Shown piece after piece: positions 36,235 to 48,596 of a stretch of 64,000 bases of DNA. The number at the start of each line of letters is the position of its first letter. Within the stretch, counting starts at the first letter, position 1. The DNA comes from Epiperipatus broadwayi (Eukaryota; Onychophora; Udeonychophora; Euonychophora; Peripatidae). Below the pieces are notes generated by a model, which did no database searches, was not told the DNA's origin, and saw only the letters and a list, made by a program, of their open reading frames with translations. The DNA lies in assembly GCA_028023455.1 (NCBI GenBank), contig JAQFVV010000319.1, forward strand, positions 680,001-744,000, given 5' to 3'. The position numbers and the translations under genes were made by a program.

Positions 36235-38313
36235 AAGCAATGGATCTGAAGCCCGATCCATGCTTCACATCTTCCTATAAACTTAATTAGTATTGTAGAC
36301 CTGAATTAAGTTTATAGTTCAATATCAGCAGGGTTTTGCATTAGAGTTAAAAATAATTATGCTTATCAAATGTGTTTTACATTTAAATATTTTGTTTTAA
36401 ATAAATTTCATTCTATTAAGAAAAAGTGCTTAACCTATTAGTCAAACATATATATACATCTAGCGTATATATATGAGTTAATGCAAAATTCTGCTGAAAT
36501 AAAATGCTTATTCTACTATAAAAAATAATAATATATTGTTGTTAAAATTCTGTTAAAATATTTAGTATGATTTGATTTTGAGATAAGCCTGCCAACATTT
36601 TCTAAAAGAATGTATAGTTTTAATTAGTGAGCCATTCAAGTGTAATTAAAGATGGCCTTCTCTTTCTTTCTTTTTAATTAAGAGAATTCAAACTTTGAAG
36701 TAAGAAAGTTAGAGTAAAAAAGTTAAAGTTATTTTTAGAAAATGTTGCTTTAAAACAAAGGAGCATGGGGAGGCTTATCAAGATCTCAGATCATACAAAC
36801 AATAGAAGGTAGCTAAGAAAAAAAGTTATAAAATGGAAAGAACAAAAGAGGAGATTCATTCAGATTTTGCTATTGGAAGAGTGATATCAGATTTTGCTAT
36901 TGCAAGGTTGATTCAAGATTTTGCTCTTGCAAGTTTCATTCAGATCTGCTATTGCAAGGTGCATTCAGATTTTTCTTTGGAGAACTTTTTCAGATTTTGC
37001 TTGTGGAGATTTTATTTAAAAAAAGTAGACAACTGCCATTTTCAAAATCATGGAGAGGTTTGAACATGCTCAAGTTAAAAGCAACAGTATTTTGAGGGAA
37101 ATGAATATGCTTGGCTAGGCAAATAAATAGCTTTGCCTATCGCCGAGGTTCCGGAATACCATTCAAAATGCCTTAATATCCACTCAATAATCATCTGAAC
37201 TCTGTGCCGTGTCTGGAGAACTTTTCGTGAAACCATACTACATATTTTCATTGTCCGGACAACTACATCTCGACGGTCGGATCAAGCCACGAACGCCGTA
37301 GGGAACATGACCAAGGAAAAAGGATGGTAATCGTATCTCCTCTATTGAACTATTTCGTATGCTACCTTTTGTTCATTTTTTTCTAATTGCTTCAGTGAAT
37401 TTATATGTATTTGCTATGTAACCATTTTTATTAGACTAACCTTAAATATATATATATTGTATGATCATCTATCTATATGTAACCTTTTTTCCTTCGCTAT
37501 TCTTCCTTACTAACCAGTGTAAATATTTAGTATTCCATTGCGGTTAAGTTTAATAGTTAATTTTTGTTCATTTAAAATCTCTTTCCAATTTTATTGATGT
37601 TTGTTAATTAAATACGAGTCAGTTTCTTTTGTGTGCCAACTTGATCTCTTTGATAACGCCTCTTTTGTCCGCCATTAGCTTTACGTATATCTGATTGAAC
37701 TATATATGTTTTAAATAATTTTTAAACAGTTTGTAGCGCAAAGCAATTAGAAATGCTTTGCGAAAGATTCTTTTTTATCGTACGTTATTGAGAAGATCGA
37801 GTTGACAATTTTTATTAAAATTGGGAAGAGATTTAGACCGCAAACCTATTAATCCGTTTTTATTGTCTAATTATTTTGTTTCATTCATTTAGAGGAATAG
37901 CGGAGGCCATTATATCATTAGTCATATTAGTAAAGTCATTAATTAAACATGATTTAACTATAAAAAGCTTGAGTTTCTTAATTATATTAAATGCTTTATT
38001 TTTACTTTTCCATGATCCAGGCACGCATAACGCAAAACACATTTCTTAGTACTTTTACACACATTTAACTATTTAGCTCCTTAGGATTTCCTGTCCATGT
38101 CTCTACCGCTGTTGCTAAGCTTTGTGGCTGGTTGAAAAATAATTTATGCATGGCTCAGATAGTGTTGTTTGTTTGTGATCAGGCCTTGAGAACAGGCGAA
38201 TGGGCAGAGGTCATATGTATTCTTGATTTATATCTCGCGTATGGTTGGCCTTGAGGTACTTTCGCCTAGTATTCGAACTGGGTTAAATCAACATACATCA
38301 TCTGACTGTCACA
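36233..38313 (+). repeat. 5' LTR of element C
   Basis: Starts with a hairpin: TGAAGC-A-ATGGATC (36233-36246) pairs with GATCCAT-GCTTCA (36255-36267), 13 pairs with one bulged A. It contains the 26-bp tandem repeats (36858-37015) and a perfect 9-bp hairpin CGCAAAGCA/TGCTTTGCG (37737-37762), and ends CTGACTGTCACA. The 76-codon frame at 36833-37063 is the tandem repeat read through and is not called as a gene. Confidence 0.9.
36858..37015 (+). repeat. ~26-bp tandem repeat in LTR C
   Basis: About six imperfect units of the form TTCAGATTTTGCTATTGCAAGG. The same array is in the 3' LTR at about 41873-42030. Tandem arrays in LTRs often carry enhancer sites; here that is only inference. Confidence 0.75.
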
Positions 38314-38790
38314 GTAGATTTTTTTTTTCCGTAATTCTGGACGCCCATCGTGTGGCTATTCGAAATTTTCCATACCCTGCAATGCCCTGTATAACATTTG
38401 TATGTGTGTATAATGTTTTTTCTTTTTCTGTTTTAAATTAATGAATAATATATATGTAGATTTTTTTTTCCGCATTCTGTCGACCAACTGGGCCAAATTT
38501 CATTTTTAGAATAGGAATATACTATATAGGTAGACGTATAAGATTTTTTCCCCGCATTTTGTCTCCGTGGACGAATGTCATTTTTTTTTTAAAAAAAAAA
38601 AAAAAAATTAAAAATAAGTACCCTGAGAAGTTTGTTTTAGTTTAATACATTTATATAAAAATATATGTATAATTTTTCCGAGTTTTGTTTCCTAACGTGA
38701 GCCAAATGTCATTTTTTTTTAATTAATTAAAAAGTTAAATGTGTCATAAGCTAAACATTTTTTTTCCGAGTTTAGTATATATATCAAATG
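38314..38790 (+). repeat. Leader repeats with T-run/CCG motif
   Basis: Five blocks of T(5-10) followed by CCG and a T-rich word lie at about 38319, 38461, 38544, 38672 and 38757. Three are followed at a similar distance by a GACGAATGTCATTTTT-like block (ends near 38510, 38590 and 38720). Together they look like a decayed tandem array of about 80-140 bp per unit in the untranslated leader. Confidence 0.6.
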
Positions 38791-39090
38791 AATATTTTAT
38801 ATTTAAAAAGTTAACACTTCGTTCGTTGTTTTTTTTTTGTGATTATAAAATTAGATTTCAGAATTAAACCAATTTTTTTTTCCTAATGAGTAGTTTTGTC
38901 GATGGCCAGTTGCCATATTGTTGTTTTCGTATAAAGTAGATAGCTTCGATGAGGCCGAAGTGTCAAATATATACACTTCGTTATAGTTCGGTAAAACCCG
39001 TTTTTATATAAATGTTTTTGTAACAGTTTTTGATCTCAATGCGTGATTCTGTAAAGTTACTTGATAATTGTTAATCTATTTCGGGTTGTG

Positions 39091-39263
39091 ACCAAAATGG
39101 TAGTTGGTTTCGATCCCAGGTTCATAATTCGGAGTGGCAGTTATCATGGGATTTTACTTTTATTTTTAATTTTTTGTGTATATTTTGTTTTGTTAATCAT
39201 ACTTTGGCTGTTTGAATTTTTTTTTGTGTCTTGACCAAAATGGTAACTGGTTTCGATCCCAGG
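39091..39263 (+). repeat. Duplicated motif resembling antisense initiator tRNA
   Basis: TGACCAAAATGGTA followed by TGGTTTCGATCCCAGGT occurs at about 39089-39121 and again at about 39232-39264. TGGTAG (39098-39103) is the complement of the initiator tRNA-Met 3' end, and TGGTTTCGATCC (39105-39116) is the complement of its T-arm region. The alternative is a B-box-like tRNA fragment in the plus orientation with one extra T. Confidence 0.45.
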
Positions 39264-40107
39264 TCAGACAAATTACCGTACTTAGTTGTTATACGTCTTA
39301 GATTTAAATAATATTGTGTCATTTAAAATAGCATTTACTTATTCATGCAGAGATTTTTTTTTTTAAAGTGAACTGAAACGCAAAGTAAAATTTTAATTGC
39401 ATTGAAACTTTATAAACCTTATCAATGTGTGCTTGGATCATTATCCATTAATATGTATATTTGATATGGCCATTGTCTTGTCGACTGGCACCCTTCTCAA
39501 ATAAATTTGTCGGCAAATGCAATCTCTCATATCAGATGTCAAATAAACCAAACTATAGTAGATGATCAAAATAACAATGTATGCTTAGTGAGCCAAAATA
39601 ATTTTTAAACATGACTTATGTATATTTTGCTCACATATTTCTTTATATATATATATACTTGTATTAATGTAAATGCATTTTTTAGTTGTTTCAGGTGTCA
39701 GAGAAAGCCAGGTCAAGCTGTAAGTGGATTATTTTAGTTATATTAACATAGTAGTGATATTTAAGTGAAATATATAAAAATAAATAAATAAAGTGAGGAG
39801 ACTAATATGTGGTATAGTTATTAAAGACAGACACGGCAGGATTTTATATATATATTTTCATGTACAAACAGATACATATAGGCATAGGGTTAAGATAGGA
39901 CCTCGTGAGGTAGGCAAAGTTAATTTCTGAAAACATAAATAAAGAATTTAGAATACTGACTTATTTTTTTAAGAACTAAAATTTTTCTTCACATACAGGA
40001 TATAGCTCCTAGATACACGTAATACAATATACTTATATAGATTGTTATTAAAATACGTTTTAGAAATAAATTGTAATTTTTGTGTAGCAAAATAACCAAT
40101 AAAAAAA

Positions 40108-41007
40108 ATGGAGGAACAGAAGAGAGGCGAAGATTATGACAGTGAGGAGGTAGTACTCAATATCCCCAAGAGGCCAACAGGTACTCATAATGAAGAGTAT
40201 AACTTTGGAGCTCTCATCAAAGAAATGAGACAAGAATACAAAATGATGATGACCATGTCCCAAGAATGTATGAATATGACATCGCAAAGACTGGACCGTT
40301 TGGAGGAAAACATGGCTCTCCACCAACATACTATTGTAACAAAAGTATTGCCAGATGAGAATACTCACTTTAAATGGCAACCCCAACAGAAGCAAGATGA
40401 TACTCATATTAAATCATTAATTAATAATGAATTGGGTATGGATAGTCACCACTTGGACTTGTCAGTCAAACACAGAAGGCAAAGTGGAGAACAAAATTGT
40501 CGAATCATAGAGGATAGCAAGAGCACAATGATGCTTCAGACTGTGGATTTGGTAAACGAAACTGAAAAGATGGGACAAGACATTAATAAAATGAGTGACT
40601 TGACTGGAGCTACTCCGATACATTTGCAGTATGCCACAGCATGTCTTCAGGTATTCAAAACCAAAATCTTAGTGGAAGAGGAGAAAATAGACCAACTAGG
40701 AAACCAAAAGATCACAAGCGAACGAGTAAGACGGGCAGTGCTGCATCGGAAGACAAAACGAAACCGCCAATGTCAATTCAGGCAAAGGAAGCAAGTGTGG
40801 CTGAGAGATCTGAGGCCAACTAGTGTAGTGCAGAGAGAAGTAAAAAAGTTTTTTCCAATATATAAAGGCCCTCATTTGTTAAAAAAGAAGTGTGGAATAA
40901 GTGTTTTGTTTTGGAAAAATAATCTCAGCATAAAAAGAGAATATAATATTAGAAACAGAAACTTAAAACCTTATATACCACCAGACCCCGGAAAATTTAG
41001 AAATTAA
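40108..41007 (+). CDS. 299-codon ORF of element C: Gag-like head plus integrase tail
   Basis: The only intact long retroelement ORF in the window. Residues about 1-100 are charged and helical (MEEQKRGEDYDSEEVVLN start, EMRQEYKMMM, RLDRLEENMALHQ), with the look of the N-terminal part of a Gag; that call is tentative. Residues about 215-299 match the C-terminal tail of Ty3/gypsy integrases: QVWLRDLRPTS, KKFFPIYKGPHLL (the GPY/F-type module), IKREYNIRNRNLKPY and a closing IPPDP. The middle is low-similarity and I cannot place it. The parts between Gag and the integrase tail are gone, and the frame stays open across the join. The start codon follows an AAAAAA-ATGGAGG context. Function, if any, is unknown; it may simply be a deletion by-product that has not yet decayed. 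Confidence 0.7.
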   Translation: MEEQKRGEDYDSEEVVLNIPKRPTGTHNEEYNFGALIKEMRQEYKMMMTMSQECMNMTSQRLDRLEENMALHQHTIVTKVLPDENTHFKWQPQQKQDDTHIKSLINNELGMDSHHLDLSVKHRRQSGEQNCRIIEDSKSTMMLQTVDLVNETEKMGQDINKMSDLTGATPIHLQYATACLQVFKTKILVEEEKIDQLGNQKITSERVRRAVLHRKTKRNRQCQFRQRKQVWLRDLRPTSVVQREVKKFFPIYKGPHLLKKKCGISVLFWKNNLSIKREYNIRNRNLKPYIPPDPGKFRN

Positions 41008-41247
41008 AAACATAAACATACCATGTTAGACTAAATACAACACAGACCCGATTTAAGACAGAAGATTGAATTATGGATAAACCATTAGATATAATAAAGT
41101 AAAGAAAACACCATAGGTAGCAACAAATTAAATATTACAGCAAATAAAGAGTAGGCTTGAACTCACCTGGCACAAATTCTTACCTCTGACCTGAAGCAAC
41201 AGCATTTTTTTTTTAACATTTTTTTTTGCTCACTAACTATTGGGAAA

Positions 41248-43326
41248 TGAAGCAATGGATCTGAAGCCCGATCCATGCTTCACATCTTCCTATAAACTTA
41301 ATTAGTATTGTAGACCTGAATTAAGTTTATAGTTCAATATCAGCAGGGTTTTGCATTAGAGTTAAAAATAATTATGCTTATCAAATGTGTTTTACATTTA
41401 AATATTTTGTTTTAAATAAATTTCATTCTATTAAGAAAAAGTGCTTAACCTATTAGTCAAACATATATATACATCTAGCGTATATATATGAGTTAATGCA
41501 AAATTCTGCTGAAATAAAATGCTTATTCTACTATAAAAAAATAATAATATATTGTTGTTAAAATTCTGTTAAAATATTTAGTATGATTTGATTTTGAGAT
41601 AAGCCTGCCAACATTTTCTAAAAGAATGTATAGTTTTAATTAGTGAGCCATTCAAGTGTAATTAAAGATGGCCTTCTCTTTCTTTCTTTTTAATTAAGAG
41701 AATTCAAACTTTGAAGTAAGAAAGTTAGAGTAAAAAAGTTAAAGTTATTTTTAGAAAATGTTGCTTTGAAACAAAGGAGCATGGGGAGGCTTATCAAGAT
41801 CTCAGATCATACAAACAATAGAAGGTAGCTAAGAAAAAAAGTTATAAAAGGGAAAGAACAAAAGAGGAGATTCATTCAGATTTTGCTATTGGAAGAGTGA
41901 TATCAGATTTTGCTATTGCAAGGTTGATTCAAGATTTTGCTCTTGCAAGTTTCATTCAGATCTGCTATTGCAAGGTGCATTCAGATTTTTCTTTGGAGAA
42001 CTTTTTCAGATTTTGCTTGTGGAGATTTTATTTAAAAAAAGTAGACAACTGCCATCTTCAAAATCATGGAGAGGTTTGAACATGCTCAAGTTAAAAGCAA
42101 CAGTATTTTGAGGGAAATGAATATGCTTGGCTAGGCAAATAAATAGTTTTGCCTATCGCCGAGGTTCCGGAATACCATTCAAAATGCCTTAATATCCACT
42201 CAATAATCATCTGAACTCTGTGCCGTGTCTGGAGAACTTTTCGTGAAACCATACTACATATTTTCATTGTCCGGACAACTACATCTCGACGGTCGGATCA
42301 AGCCACGAATGCCGTAGGGAACATGACCAAGGAAAAAGGACGGTAATCGTATCTCCTCTATTGAACTATTTCGTATGCTACCTTTTGTTCATTTTTTCTA
42401 ATTGCTTCAGTGAATTTATATGTATTTGCTATGTAACCATTTTTATTAGACTAACCTTAAATATATATATATTGTGTGATCATCTATCTATATGTAACCT
42501 TTTTTCCTTCGCTATTCTTCCTTACTAACCAGTGTAAATATTTAGTATTCCATTGCGGTTAAGTTTAATAGTTAATTTTTGTTCATTTAAAATCTCTTTC
42601 CAATTTTATTGATGTTTGTTAATTAAATACGAGTCAGTTTCTTTTGTGTGCCAACTTGATCTCTTTGATAACGCCTCTTTTGTCCGCCATTAGCTTTACG
42701 TATATCTGATTGAACTATATACGTTTTAAATAATTTTTAAACAGTTTGTAGCGCAAAGCAATTAGAAATGCTTTGCGAAAGATTCTTTTTTTATCGTACG
42801 TTATCGAGAAGATCGAGTTGACAATTTTTATTAAAATTGGGAAGAGATTTAGACCGCAAACCTATTAATCCGTTTTTATTGTCTAATTATTTTGTTTCAT
42901 TCATTTAGAGGAATAGCGGAGGCCATTATATCATTAGTCATATTAGTAAAGTCATTAATTAAACATGATTTAACTATAAAAAGCTTGAGTTTCTTAATTA
43001 TATTAAATGCTTTATTTTTACTTTTCCATGATCCAGGCACGCATAACGCAAAACACATTTCTTAGTACTTTTACACACATTTAACTATTTAGCTCCTTAG
43101 GATTTCCCGTCCATGTCTCTACCGCTGTTGCTAAGCTTTGTGGCCGGTTGAAAAATAATTTATGCATGGCTCAAATAGTGTTGTTTGTTTGTGATCAGGC
43201 CTCGAGAACAGGCGAATGGGCAGAGGTCATATGTATTCTTGATTTATATCTCTTGTATGGTTGGCCTTGAGGTACTTTCGCCTAGTATTCGAACTGGGTT
43301 AAATCAACATACATCATCTGACTGTC

Positions 43327-43329
<3 letters not shown>
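41248..43329 (+). repeat. 3' LTR of element C
   Basis: Near-identical to the 5' LTR, with the same initial hairpin (41248-41282), tandem repeats and 9-bp hairpin (about 42752-42777). It ends CTGACTGTCACA and is followed directly by (AT)n. Confidence 0.92.

Positions 43330-43363
<34 letters not shown>
43330..43363. repeat. (AT)n at right flank of element C
   Basis: AT run between the CA end of element C and TGTAACT at 43364. This is the right part of the AT target. Confidence 0.93.
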
Positions 43364-43366
<3 letters not shown>

Positions 43367-46300
43367 AACTAAGTGAAGTTTTACTTGTTTCCAATAAGTG
43401 ATCAGGGTTATCTTAACTGAACCTTTTGCTGAGATTTTCTAATTAAAAAAAAAATAATGATAAAAATGAAAATTAATTTAGTTAATGAATATATGGGATA
43501 ATCTTACATAATATATGTGAATTATTTTTAATAAGGGATGCTAGACAATAATTTGAATTAAAAGAAATATCAGAAATAGTTGGGAAATGATAAATCATAT
43601 TTAATGTATTTTAAAGTAATTTATTGTATAATTCATTTTAATGTCTAAATGATAGTAATGAGATATTATAAACAAGTTGGAATGAATAGTAATAAATTTA
43701 AAAAAAAGTAATCTGTAAGTTTTATTAAAACAATATAACAGTATTTATTAGATGTAAGTTAGTAGCGTTCCACTTATAAAATTATTTTAAATTAAATATT
43801 TGGTAATATTTTTAGTTTTGTAATTTTAAAAGAATAACTTTTAAACAATGGGTGAGCTCATATTTATAGATTACCAGTATATTGAAGTGTGTGTGTGTGC
43901 AAGAAAGATACATAAACATAAGAAAAATTTTAAAAAAAAAATGTTAATTCTAATATTTGTAAATAAATAAATAAATAAATGGATGGATATAAATTTATGG
44001 AAGAAATATTTAAAAGTTAATAAAGAGGGATAGTTCTGAATTTTATATTTATTACTATTATGTTTAAAAAAAATATTATTTAAAAAAAAATAATACGTAA
44101 CATTTGTTAAACAATGAATTTTTGACTTTGTGGCTATGAGTCACGTGATTTTGTATCATTAGAAATTGCGTTAGTAAATCGACTTGACAGCTGATCTGTC
44201 AAAAATAGTAAGGTTTAATAAAAAATATTTTTATTGGCTTACAAGCTAACTAATGTAAGAAATGGGTGTATTAAACACAATCAGATATAAAAGAAAAATC
44301 TGGAAATCACCAGGGGGCTGATATTTTTATTGCTGCAAGTAGCTGAATCCAAGAGTCTTATTTAATAAAAAAAATATATATTTTTTTTAAAGAATTATTA
44401 TTTATTTAAAGTATGTTTAAAATCATCTTGCAGTGATAAAAAGCTGAAGAAAAGGTAACTATCCTGATATTAAATTTGAACCAGAACAATAAGATTATAG
44501 TGAGAAAATGTTTGGAATAAAGCTAGCGTCTGTTATATTGTATGCATTTGATTTAGTCGTTTTCCTTTACTTGAAAGTAAAATTAAAGAACAAATTAATA
44601 ATGATTTACTTATATAAATATTCTGTGGCACTAAAATATTTTGACAATAAAATGCTAAATACTTATCTTATTAAATTAAAAGTATATGTAAAAAGACGAA
44701 AAAAGACATTTTTAAGTTTTAAAAAAAAAACATAATGAAGCTACATTTGGTTCAAGTGAATTAATAAAGAACGATTAATTATTTTTTTTTGTTCTAAAGA
44801 AAGTTATTATTTATACCTTGACATAAGTAGAAAGGATTTGTTTAGTTGAAAGTAAACAGATAAAAGTGTATTTTAAATAATAATTCTTATTTTACCCAGT
44901 AATGAAATAAAATTATTCGGAGACAAAACTTCAAAGTAATCAGCAAAATATGAGTAATGAACTTATATTGGTCAAGTACATAGTAAATCATTCGGCTATA
45001 TTTGACATTATTTACAAATAAATTTATGACAGTTAATTTTAGCTATAAACTGAGAAACGTCTTGAATTATATATCTAAAAAGAAAGCTTCTCTTATGTTT
45101 AAAATAATCAAAGAAAATTGGTTTAAAGTAAAACACATCATCAAATATTATTATATAAAAAAATATGTTTTTTTTAAAAAAAAAACTGTATTTTAAAAGA
45201 TGCGTTTCGTAAAAGAGGACAAAGAAATTTAGATAAAGAAATATATATTATTATATGCATTTCAAAACCCAGGATCCTATAAATAAAAATAATGTGCTCA
45301 GCTGAAGAATTTATTTTGTTTCATGCCGGCTTAATCTTAATCTTATTTTCATTAATTAAGTTTTAAAATGTTTTTTAAAAAAATATTATTGATGAACTAT
45401 TGAACATTTTCGTTTGGAAATGATTGCCATGCGTATAAATGTATTAATTGAAGCTTCGAATTCAGATAGATATCTTAACCTGGATTAATTGTCTACACAT
45501 TATGAAATGAAAAATCATTACGGAGTTGAAATATGAACTTAAGTTAATGTATTATTATTTTTTTATTGTTTGTTTATTTGGTTTAAAAAAAAGAAACCAT
45601 AAAAATATTTATGCTATTAAATTCTTATGTAACACTTTTTGCATAAATATACAGGTAAACTAGGGTTATAATTTTATAACGAAATAGGTTTATTTGAATG
45701 AACAAATGTTTCTTGCCGTTCTTAAGTAGATTTAGTTTATTTATCAAGCATTACAGTAGCTAGTTTCTATTTAATAATTTTATTATAGAGATTTAAATAT
45801 CACAGTCTTATTTTCATATAAATGGGATGTTTTACTCAATTTTCATTTTAAATTTACTAGAGAAGTTTATCAGAGAATATCCATTCATTTGTTTTATGAA
45901 TGTTATATTAATAATAATTGCAAATATTTTATATTCATTGAGAAGTAAATATTTTTGCATTTAATTTACAATTTCAAAAGTCCACTAGTTACTATATTTT
46001 TAGCATTTAATATTATGTTATGTGTGCATTGTGCCTTGCCTAGAATTTTATATGCATTTATGTTTAACGTATTTTCTACAGTAATCAGTTGACACATAGT
46101 TTGCTTTGTTGGTTCGAACGTTTGATATACGTTTTGTATTTTATAAATTTCTTGGAAATAACTTAGTAGTTTAAGTGAAGTATATATCTTGCTATTAGTT
46201 AGAATTTGTTAGCCTCAAGAGTTAGGCTTAGTTTATAATTTTGAATATGCCTTATGGAGTCAAGGAAATCCTCCATCCTTATTGTATTGTATTTCCATGA

Positions 46301-48299
46301 TTTGATAGTGCTTGTCCCCAACAGAGGGAATTGTATTTTTCAGTGATGACAATCACATTTATAAGCATTGGAAATCCCATGAGAGGATTATGCTTTTCTG
46401 ATGAGTGTTCCTGTTCCCAGATCTACTGAAGATGAATTCCAGACAATGTCATTTTGCCTCGAAGTTAGGTCTTTTTGGAAGCCACCACATTTTTTCCAGC
46501 TCTGAGAAGCCTAGTATTTTATATTTTTTGCCTATCATTCATGATGACTTAATGCTAATTCCACCACAGTAGGTGATGTTGCGTCTGTTTAGATTTGTGA
46601 TGAGAAGATATGCTTGTTTGAGGAAATGTATTTCTTCAGGTAGTTGTAGCTAATTTATAGCTCATATGTATATCAATGTTTGAATTGTGTTGCTATGATA
46701 GTTTTATCAAGCACAAGCTAACCAACAATAAGTTATATATATATATATTTTAAAGTATATTAAATATGCATATGGTATAAGTCGCAATTCACACATAATA
46801 ATTTAATATTTTCATCCAGAATTTCGCCGCTGGATTTGTAAGTCTGTTACATCATTATCTTTAAAACATTGAGGGAATAATTTTATGTGGACTAAAGTTA
46901 TTTTAAATAAGTATAACTGATATCTGATGAATGATTGTCCCATACATTTAAGTTAGTTTAATTTTAGTATTAGCTTAATCTGATTTAAAGATATATCTAG
47001 CTGTGATATTAGTTATATCCATGAAACTAGTGATGATATTTTTAAAAAGTATTGTTGAATATGCTTACCCCAACTTAGCGTTTGTTAAGTTGAGGAGTAT
47101 AAAATTAAGCTTAGGGTTTTCAATATAAACATAGTTCTGTGTGTTATTCTGATTAGTAGATGACACAATAATGTTATTAATTAGTCCAAATAATTATATA
47201 AAATCTTAGTGCGGTATTGGCACTGTTTGTATTCCACTATAATTATAAACATTTCTTCTCATTATTAATAAATCAAATTATTATTATTTCAAAAGTTTTG
47301 TTTGTTTGTTTTGCTTTTATATGAAAATATATTATTGTCTTGGGTTCCAAGTTCACAAAATCTTAAAATATAAGAGTTATTGAGTCTTCAATTCAGACAT
47401 TCACAATGATATTATAAGTTAATTAAATATAGTTGATATTGTCTTGAGGATTAAAAAACTATGTTAAAGTAAATGATTCTCATATTGAATCACAAATACA
47501 GATAATTGCATTATAGCAGATACATAATTAAATACTTAGTTAAAAGTTTATTTTTTTAAAATTATCAGTATATCTTTTCAGACTAAAGATTATGCAATAT
47601 CAGATTAACAATAGTAGTACTTCAGAAGAATATTTTAGTTAATATTATTTTAAAAGCTGCACATTACATTATCTTATATTCACTGCACATCATCTATCGT
47701 CATCTTAAATCTTATATCTTTTAAGAATTCTAATCCATTTGCATTTGAGGTCTTTAGTGGTTGTCTGTGAGTATGGAAAGGCATTAAAAGTACCCTTGTT
47801 CTTTTCTTTGCTCAAGTAATATCTTAGATAATAAGCCATTATTAGTTAAATTCAAATTGATTCACTAAATTTTGTGAATTAATATTTGTTTTCTTTATTA
47901 TTTTAAGATTGAACATATTATAATTATTTTATGATCAGCTAAGATATCACTTATTTATTTATTAATCACAGTAATTCTTTGTTAGGCAACTTAACTTAAA
48001 CTTTAATTTTACACAAGAGTTTTAGTTTTAAAATCCGTGAGGTTATTTACTCCTGTTGTTTAGTAAATATAATTCTGTAAGATAATATTTTAAAGTAAAG
48101 CATCATTAGACTTAATTCAGAGAGTGTATAATCTATTGGTATGATTAATATGGTAAGCATTGATTAGTGATTTTAGATAATCTTTTGTATGGTTTATTAA
48201 AATATCAATAAGCTGTAGTAGATATAGTTCATCAATATTGGATTTGACCTTTATTTGATTATACATTTCTGGATCATCATCTCTTTTCTTTAAATTTAT
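43364..48299. other. Gene-free 4.9 kb
   Basis: Begins TGTAACTAAGT, with a weak bulged hairpin against ACTTGTT, directly after (AT)n. The reading frames here are lysine/tyrosine-rich AT translations without family resemblance. About 46230-46640 is visibly less AT-rich and more complex than its surroundings and could be a worn transposon or exon relic, but I recognise nothing in either strand. Confidence 0.4.
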
Positions 48300-48596
48300 T
48301 GTAACCCCACTGAGCTGAGTCGTTTAGAGTCTCTCATTTATATTTCATTTTATATCATTTCAATTTTATTCCATTTCTTTTCATGTCATTTATATCATCT
48401 CATTTCATTTCTCTTTCCTTTATTCTATCTTCTTCTTATATATCTCTTCCTCATATCTTTATATCATCTCAGCCATTTAAAACATTCTTTTCTCATATCT
48501 TTCTATTATCTCATTTCATTTCATCATTTATCTTTATCATTATCTCTCCTTTATTCTATTTTCCGCTTATCTCTCTCTCTCTCTATTTATTAGGTC

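Larger units (their letters stand above)
36233..43329 (+). mobile_element. Ty3/gypsy-type LTR retrotransposon C, internally deleted, young
   Basis: Two direct repeats of about 2.08 kb (36233-38313 and 41248-43329), each TG...CA, enclose about 2.93 kb of internal sequence. By eye I counted roughly 15-20 substitutions and a few homopolymer indels between them, so the insertion is recent. (AT)n lies directly outside both ends (to 36232 and from 43330), so a 4-6-bp AT target duplication is compatible but cannot be proved. The internal region carries only one ORF (40108-41007), whose C-terminus is integrase-like. No protease, RT, RNase H or integrase core is present, so C would need help in trans. 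A GGGAAA purine stretch sits just before the 3' LTR. The primer-binding site is not obvious: the first TGG after the 5' LTR is at about 38338. Confidence 0.88.

Noticed and set aside
36833-37063. 76-codon ORF with repeated SDFAI words, also at 41897-42079
   Set aside because: It is the 26-bp tandem repeat of LTR C read in frame. It lies in both LTRs and has no family resemblance.
40060-40407. 115-codon minus-strand ORF, hydrophobic
   Set aside because: Shadow of the plus-strand Gag-integrase-tail ORF.
44508-45196. Lys/Tyr/Phe-rich ORFs at 44508-44735 and 45002-45196
   Set aside because: Composition is what random AT-rich DNA encodes; no motif, no homologous copy.
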